This document shows, one piece after another, positions 48,001 to 57,000 of a stretch of DNA of 64,000 nt (position 1 is its first letter; each line of letters opens with the position of its first letter). The position numbers and the translations under genes are program-made. Under the pieces are notes generated by a model. That model saw only the letters and a program-made list of their open reading frames with translations. It was not told the DNA's origin and made no database searches. The stretch is from Mycetohabitans endofungorum (GTDB lineage: Bacteria > Pseudomonadota > Gammaproteobacteria > Burkholderiales > Burkholderiaceae): NCBI RefSeq assembly GCF_037477895.1, contig NZ_CP132745.1:186001-250000 (forward strand). The letters are read 5' to 3'.

Positions 48001-51000
48001 TGGGGCTGCGCTCCACCTGCGCCTCGAACAACTGGTGAATGCACTGGTGAGTGGGGTAGGGAGCCGCCGTCGCGTTCCATGTCTGCAGCAGCAACTGACG
48101 CTCATCCGCTCCCAGTACCTGAAGTGTTGCCACCGGTTGCTGTGGGTTGGCCACCATCGCTTGCAACATCGTTGTCAGATACCCAACGTATCGCTCGATC
48201 GTCGCGGGGTCAAATAGCGCGCTCGCATAGCACAATGCCCCAACAATCTCCTCGCCCGCCTCATATAGATGCAACTCAAGGTCAAACCTGACCATGTTGT
48301 AGTCAAGCTCGCCAGGCTTGACATCTAGCCCGGGTAGGCGCCACTGTCCGGTTTCATTGCTCTGCCACGCGAACATCACTTGAAACAGCGGCGTATGGTC
48401 GAGCCGGCGCGGCGGCTGCACGATCTCGACCACTTGCTCGAACGGCAGATCTTGATGCGCCTGCGCGTCCAGCGTCGTGCGCCGCACGCGCTTAAGCAGC
48501 TCGTTCGTATTGGGCTCGCCAGATAAGTCGACACGCAACGCTAGCGTATTGACAAAAAAGCCGATCAACGGCTCGATTGCAGCATGCCCCCGATTGGCAC
48601 TGGGCGTGCCAATGACCAAATTCTGCTGACCTGACAAGCGCGCGAGTACTGCACTCCATGCCGCGAGCACCGTCATAAATAGCGTCGTGCCATGCTCAGC
48701 GCCTAAGCGCTTGAGCGCTTGCGTGGTCGATGCGTCAATGCGCACCGGCACGTGTGCACCGGCAAATGACTGTTGCGCCGGGCGCGGCCGGTTGGTCGGT
48801 AGCTCAAGCAGCACCGGTGTGTCGGCCAGCGTCGTACGCCAGTAGTCGCTTTGCACCTGCAGTCGCTCACCCGTAAGCCACTGCCGCTGCCACGCCGCAT
48901 AGTCCGGATACTGGATCGTCAACGCTGGCAGCGGATCGGCTTGCGCCCCAACGTTCGCTGCGTAGAGTGCACTCAGCTCGCGCGTGAGCACGCCAAGCGA
49001 CCAGCCGTCCGACACAATATGGTGTTGCGTAAGCAATACCACGTGTTCGTCATCGGCCACTTGAATGCCGCATGCGCGTATCAACGGGCCGCGCGCCAGA
49101 TCAAACGGCGCATGCGCCGCTTCATGACTTAACCGCGACAGCTGCACGTCGGCATCGAGCATCCCACGCAGATCATGCCAGCGCAGCGGCACGCCCGCGT
49201 CCGCCGGCAGCAGCCGCACCTGCGGCTGACCCTCAACGCTCACAAACGTCGAGCGCAGCGCTTCATGACGCGCCAACAGCGCATCCAATGCCTGTTGCCA
49301 TGCGGCCCGATCAAGCGGCCCGCGCACATGCAGCGCCAGCGGCATATGATACGACTCACTGACCCCATCGAGCTGGGCGAGGAACCACAGCCGCTGCTGG
49401 GCGAACGATAATGGCAAACTGCCTTCGCGCGACACCGGCGTAATCTCGGGCAGCGCATCGGGGCCTTGTTGCCAGTGGGCGTCGAGCGCCGCGGCAAACG
49501 CGGCCAACGTGGGCGTCGCGAACAAGGTCGCCAGCGGCACGTCGGCGCCCAGCATTCTCACCCGGTTTATCAACCGCACCGCCAGCAGCGAGTGGCCCCC
49601 AAGCGCAAAGAAGCTGTCGTGCCGACCGACCTGCTTGACTCCCAATAGCTCCGACCAAATCGTCGCGAGCGTCGTCTCGAGCTCGCCTTGCGGCGCTTCA
49701 TACGCTTGATGCGCGAGCGCCGCGTCATCCGGTGCGGGCAGCGCACGCCGATCCAGCTTGCCGTTCGGTGTCAGCGGCCACGCATCGAGCCGCACAAAAG
49801 CGCTGGGCACCATATATTCGGGCAGCCTCGCCGCCACCTGCGCGCGTAGTGTGCTCGCTAGCGCGTCATCGGGATCGGCCACCACATACGCGACCAGACG
49901 CTTGTTCTGCCCTTCGCCCAACGCCAACACCACCGCATCACGCACCTGCGGGTGCGCCGTTAAGCATGCTTCGATCTCCCCTGGTTCAATCCGAAAGCCG
50001 CGGATCTTGACTTGCTCATCATTGCGCCCCAAAAACTCCAGATTGCCGTCCGGTCGGTAACGCGCCACATCCCCGCTCTTATACAGCCGTGCACCCGCGT
50101 CATCGGAGAACGGATCGGGCACAAAACGCTCAGCGGTCAGATCAGGACGGTTCAAATAGCCGCGCGCCACACCGTCACCACTGATATACAGCTCGCCGGC
50201 CGCACCGAGCGGTAGCGGCTGGCCGTATGCATCAAGCAAGTAGACTTGGGTGTTCGCGATGGGCCGCCCAATCGGAATATTGTCCTCTGTACAGGCCACT
50301 GAACAGGTCCAAAACGTTGTACCAATGGGATTTTCAGCGGGACCATACAAGTTATGAACTTGCGCGTCAGGCAGCAGCGTTTGACACTGCTGGACAGTCG
50401 CACCGGGCAGTGCTTCGCCACCGCAAATCAAATGCTTTACCGATGTGCAGCGCTGAACACCTTCCGTATCCAAGAAAATGCTGAGCATGGAGGGTACAAA
50501 GTGAACCGTCGTGATGCGCTCCCGGACAATGAGTTCCCTCAAGGCAACAGGATCTTTATGAACGTCGGCGTCTGCTACCACAAGGGTCGCGCCATTGAGC
50601 AACGTCCAAAAAAGCTCCCAAATTGATACATCGAAGTTAAAGGATGCTTTTTGAAGAACGCGATCGGCAGACGTCAGGCTATAACCTCGTGGTTGGTGGA
50701 TCAGCGCCTGATCTTCGTTGAGGGTCCCGTTAGGCTTTGTAACCTCAAATAAGCGTGCAATTTGCACATGCTCGATCATCACGCCCTTCGGCGTGCCGGT
50801 GGACCCAGACGTGTAGATGACATAGGCAAGATGACGAGGAGTCAGTTCGGCTACCCGTGGGTTGGGTGTGGCTTGATCGAGCGGTACATCGGGCTCAAGT
50901 ACGATTCGGCACGCTAGCGCCGCTTCCCCCAACGTGGCCCTACCCGTTGCATCAGCGAGTACGATCATTGGCGCCGCCTCATGCAGAATATGTGCAAGGC

Positions 51001-54000
51001 GCTCGGACGGATACGCGGGATCAAGTGGCACACAAGCGCCGCCCGCCTTCATGATCGCCAATAGTCCCACGACCATTGCCGGCGAGCGCTCGACGCAGAT
51101 TGCCACTCGGGCATCCGGCTTGACGCCCAATTCAATGAGCCGATGCGCGAGGCGGTTAGCCCGTGCGTTCAATTGCGCATAGCTCAGTTCCCGCTCTTCA
51201 TACACCAGCGCAGTAGCTTCCGGGCTGCGCTCTACCTGCGCCTCGAACAACTGATGAACGCACTGGTGGCCTGGGTAGGGAACCGCCGTCGCGTTCCATG
51301 TCTGCAGCAACAACTGACGCTCATCCGGACCCAGCATTTGAAGCGTTGCCACCGGTTGCTGTGGGCAGGCCGCCATCGCCTGCAACATCGTCGTCAGATA
51401 CTCAACGTACCGCTCGACCGTCGCAGGGTCAAACAATGCACTCGCGTAGTGCAACGACCCGATGATCTGCTCACCTGCTTCATACAGATGCATTTCCAGG
51501 TCAAACCTGACCATGTCGTAATTAAGCTCGCCAGGCTTGACATCTAGCCCGGGTAGGCGCCACTGCCCTGTCTCATTACTCTGCCACGCGAACATCACTT
51601 GAAACAGCGGCGTATGGTCGAGCCGGCGCGGCGGCTGCACGATCTCGACCACTTGCTCAAACGGCAGATCTTGATGCGCCTGCGCGTCCAGCGTCGTGCG
51701 CCGCACGCGCTTAAGCAGTTCGCTTGTATTGGGCTCGTCAGATAAGTCGACACGCAACGCCAGCGTATTGACAAAAAAGCCAAGCAACGGCTCGATTGCA
51801 GCATGCCCCCGATTGGCACTGGGCGTGCCAATGACCAAATCATCCTGGCCCGACAGGCGCGCGAGCACCGCGCTCCACGCGGCAAGCACCGTCATAAATA
51901 GCGTCGTGCCATGCTCCGCGCTTAAGCGCTTGAGCGCTTGCGTCGTGGCTGCATCAATACGCACCGGCACCTGTGCACCGGCAAACGACTGTTGCGCCGG
52001 GCGCGGCCGGTCCGTCGGGAGTTCCAGCAGCACCGGCGCATCGGCCAGCGTCGCGCGCCAGTAGTCGCTTTGCGCCTGCAGTCGCTCGCCCGTGAGCCAC
52101 TGTCGTTGCCAGGCCGCATAGTCCGGATACTGAACCGCCAGCGGCGGCAAGGGATCGGCTTGCGCCCCGACGCTCGCCGCGTACATTGTACTCAACTCGC
52201 GCACCATCACCCCGATCGACCAGCCATCGGACACAATATGGTGCTGGGTGAGTAGCACCACGTGTTCGTCATCGGCCACTTGAATGCCGCACGCGTGGAT
52301 CAACGGGCCCTGCGCCAGATCGAACGGCGCGTGCGCCGCTTCGTGACGCAAGCGTGCCAGTTGCGCCTGCGCATCGGGCACCCCACGCAGATCATGCCAG
52401 CGCAGCGGCACGCCCGTGTCGGCCGGCAGCAGCTGCACCTGCGGCTGACCCTCGACGCTCACAAACGTCGAGCGCAGCGCTTCGTGGCGCGCAAGGAGCG
52501 CATCCAATGCCTGTTGCCATGCAGCCCGATCAAGCGACCCGCGCACATGCAGCGCTAGCGGAATATGATACGACTCACTGGCCCCATCGAGCTGCGCGAG
52601 AAACCACAGCCGCTGCTGGGCGAACGACAGCGGCAAACTGCTTTCGCGCGACACCGGCGTGATCTCGGGCAGCGCATCGGTGCCTTGTTGCAAGCGGGCT
52701 TCGAGCGCCGCGGCAAACGCCGCCAACGTTGGCTTGGCGAACAAGGTCGCCAGCGGCACGTCGGCACCCAGCCCTCTGATCTGGTTCATCAACCGCACCG
52801 CGAGCAGCGAGTGGCCCCCGAGCGCAAAGAAGCTGTCGTGCCGACCTACACGTTCGACACCCAATAGCTTGGCCCAGATCTCAGCCAGCGTCGTCTCGAG
52901 CTCGCCTTGCGGCGCCTCGTATGCCTGATGCGCCAGCGCATCATCATCCGGTGCGGGTAGCGCACGCCGATCGAGCTTGCCGTTGGGCGTCAGCGGCCAC
53001 GCATCGAGCCGCACAAACGCGCTGGGCACCATATACTCGGGCAGCGCCGCGGCCACGTGCATGCGCAGTGTGCTAGCCAACGCTGCATCCGCCTCAGCCA
53101 CCACATACGCGATCAGCCGCTTATCATTGCCTTCGCCCAGGGCCAGCACCACCGCGTCGCGCACCTGCGGGTGCGCCGTTAAGCACGCTTCGATCTCGCC
53201 CGGTTCAATCCGAAAGCCGCGAATCTTCACTTGGTCATCGTTGCGCCCCACAAACTCCAGATTGCCGTCCGGTAAATAACGCGCCAGGTCACCAGTCTTA
53301 TACAGCCGCGCACCCGCTTCATCGGAGAACGGATCCGGCACAAAACGCTCGGCGGTCAACTCCGGGCGGTTCAAATAACCGCGCGCGACCCCCGCACCAC
53401 CAAGATACAGCTCGCCAACCGCACCCAGTGGCACCGGCTGCCCATGCGCATCGAGCAGATAAACGCGCGTGTTGGCAATGGGTCGGCCAATTGGTAAACG
53501 TTCGGATCGATCGCCAAGCTCAGTGACCTCATAAGTCGTTGAAAAAGTCGTATTTTCGGTCGGCCCGTAGCAGTGGATCAAATGCTTCGGCCCGTCATGC
53601 TTTAGCAGCTGCGCAAAGCGCTCAGGGTTCTCTTGTTCTCCACCACAGAGCAAATATTTCAATCGTGCCAAAGCCGGGGCCATCAAAGGAACCAGCTGAT
53701 TGAATAACACCGTTGTCAGAAAAAGTGTGGTCACCCTGTATCGTGTCAGTGTCTCCTCTAGAGGTTGGGGATTCAGCACCGCGTCCCGATCGAATAGGAC
53801 AACGGTGGCGCCATTTAACAGCGGTGCCCACACTTCAAACGTGCTCGCGTCGAAAGCCGGGTTCGCTGCGAATGCCACACGATCACCGGCGCGAATGTCA
53901 ACATAGCCATTGTTGATAACCAGCCGCGCAATCGCATGATGTGGCACCATCACGCCTTTTGGGATGCCGGTCGAGCCCGACGTATAAATCACATACGCCA

Positions 54001-57000
54001 GATGCCGGGTCTTCAACTCGGCTACCGATGGATTGGTGTCCGGCAATGCTGGCACGGTGGCCGGATCGAGCACCGTGCACTCGGCGAGCGCCGCCTCGCC
54101 CAACGCAGCACGCCCGGCCGCATCCGCCAGCACAATGCTCGGTGCCGCATCGACGAGAATGTGCATCAAGCGCTCACCCGGATAGCTCGGATCGAGCGGC
54201 ACATAAGCGCCGCCCGCTTTCAAAATCGCCAGTAGCCCGACGACCAGCGCCGGTGAACGCTGCAAACAGATCGCCACCCGCATATCCGGCTTGACACCCA
54301 GTTCGATCAACTGATGCGCGAGGCGATTGGCCCGCGCATTCAGTTGCGCGTAGCTCAACGTCTGGTCTTCATAGACCAGCGCCGTCGCCTCAGGGGTACG
54401 CTCGACCTGCGCCTCGAATAGCTGGTGTACGCACCGATGTTTCGGATAGGCCTGCTGCGTCGCGTTCCACATGCCAAGCAGCAACTGACGTTCAACCGGT
54501 GACAGCAACTCAAGCGTTGCGACTGGCTGCTGCGGATGAGCCACCATGGCGCGCAACATCGTCTGTAGATACCCGACATGCCGCTCGATCGTGGATCGCT
54601 CGAACAGCGACGTCGCATACCCTAAACTGCCGATGATCTCCTCGCCTGCCTCAGATAAGTTCAGCTCGAGATCGAACTTCACGACGTCATGCTCCAGCTC
54701 AGCCGGCGTGGCCGTGAGCCCAGGTAGGCACCACTCGCCTGGCGCATTGTTCTGCCACGCCAACATCACTTGAAACAGCGGCGTATGGTCGAGCCGACGC
54801 GGCGGCTGCACGATCTCCACCACTTGCTCAAACGGCAGATCCTGGTGTGCTTGTGCGTCCAGCGTCGTGCGCCGCACGCGCGCGAGCAGCTGGGCAGTAT
54901 CGAGTTCGCCCGACAAATCCACGCGCAACGCCAGCGTATTGACAAAAAAACCAATCAACGGCTCGATCTGGCGGTGGTTGCGATTAGCGCTGGGTGTGCC
55001 GATGACCACATCATCCTGGCCCGACAGGCGCGCGAGTACCGCGCTCCATGCGGCAAGCACCGTCATAAATAGCGTCGTGCCATGCTCCGCGCTTAAGCGC
55101 TTGAGCGCTTGCGTGGTCGATACATCAATACGCACCGGCACCTGTGCGCCGGCAAACGACTGTTGCGCCGGGCGCGGCCGATCGGTCGGTAGCTCCAGCA
55201 GCACGGGTGCGTCCGTGAGTGTGGCGCGCCAATAGTCGCTTTGCGTCTGCAGCCGCTCGCCCGTGAGCCACTGTCGCTGCCATGCCGCATAGTCCGGATA
55301 CTGAACCGTCAGCGGCGGCAGCGGATCGGCTTGCACGCCGACGCTCGTGGCGTAAAGTGCACTTAACTCGCGCGCGAGCACCCCGATTGACCAGCCATCC
55401 GACACAATATGGTGCTGCACGAGTAACATCACGTGTTCGTCATCGGCCACTTGAATGCCGCACGCATGGATCAACGGGCCGCACGCCAAAACAAACGGCG
55501 CGTGCGTGGCTTCGTGACTTAAGCGTGCTAGTTGCGCCTGCGCGTCCGGCACACCGCGCAGATCATGCCAGCGCAGCGGCACACCCCTGTCTGCCGGCAG
55601 CAGCCGTACCTGCGGTTGACCCTCGACGCTCACAAACGTCGAGCGCAGCGCTTCATGACGCGCTAACAGCGCATCCAATGCCTGTTGCCATGCGACCCGA
55701 TCAAGCGACCCGCGCACATGCAGCGCCAGCGGAACGTGATATGACTCACTGCCCCCATCGAGTTGCGCGAGAAACCACAACCGTTGCTGGGCGAACGACA
55801 GCGGCAAACTGCCTTCGCGCGGCACCGGCGTGATCTCGGGCAGCGCATCGGTGCCTTGCTGCAAGTGGGCTTCGAGCGCCGCGGCAAACGCGGTCAACGT
55901 TGGCGTCTCGAACAAGGTCGCCAGCGGCACATCAGCGCCCAGTATTCTCACCCGGTTCAACAACCGCACCGCGAGCAGTGAATGCCCCCCGAGCGCAAAG
56001 AAGCTGTCGTGCCGACCGACCTGCTTCACATCCAATAGCTCGGCCCAGATCATCGCGAGCGTCGTCTCGAGCTCGCCTTGCGGCGCTTCATACGCTTCAT
56101 ACGCTTGATGCGCCAGCGCCGCGTCATCCGGTGCGGGCAGTGCGCGCCGATCGAGCTTGCCGTTCGGCGTCAGCGGCCACGCATCGAGCCGCACAAATGC
56201 ACTGGGCACCATATACTCGGGCAGGCTCGCTGCCAGCTGTGCGCGCAGCGTGCTCGCCAGTTGCTCATCCGCTTCGGCCTGCACATACGCCACGAGCCGC
56301 TTCGCCGAGCCCTCACCGCACGCGACTACCACCGCATCGCGCACCTGCGGGTGCGCCGTTAAGCACGCTTCGATCTCCCCCGGTTCAATGCGAAAGCCGC
56401 GGATCTTCACTTGCTCATCGTTGCGCCCCAAATACTCCAGATTGCCGTCCGGTAAATAACGCGCCACATCCCCGGTCTTATACAGCCGTGCATCCGCTTC
56501 CTCTGAGAACGGATCCGGCACAAAGCGCTCAGCGGTCAGCGCCGGGCGGTTCAGATAGCCGCGTGTGACCCCGGCCCCACCAATATATAACTCCCCGACC
56601 GCACCGAGTGGCACCGGCTGGTCGTGCGCATCGAGCAGATAAATGCGCGTGTTGGCAATCGGCCTTCCGATCGGCACCGAACCAGATTGTGGCAGCGGCG
56701 TACTTGCCTCATACACAGCGCATCCCACTACCGTCTCTGTAGGTCCATATTCGTTAATCAGCCGTACACCCGGCTGTATGCGTTGCCACATCGCCACGGT
56801 CGAAGCATTCAGCGCTTCTCCTCCAATCACAAACGCAGCCACCCGCGTTCTAATTCCTTCCTGTTGTAACCGCTGGCCCAGTATGTCTAGATGAACCGGC
56901 GTGATCTTCACCAACCCTTCACTCTGCGCCTGGCGTACATACGCCTCCAATGCCTCGATTTCGTTAACGGCACTCAATAATTTCACCGTGCTACCGTATA

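Noticed and set aside
46400-56900. Many Arg/Ser/Ala-rich frames antisense to the large NRPS gene
   Set aside because: They repeat at module spacing only because the NRPS modules repeat. They are shadows of the coding strand.
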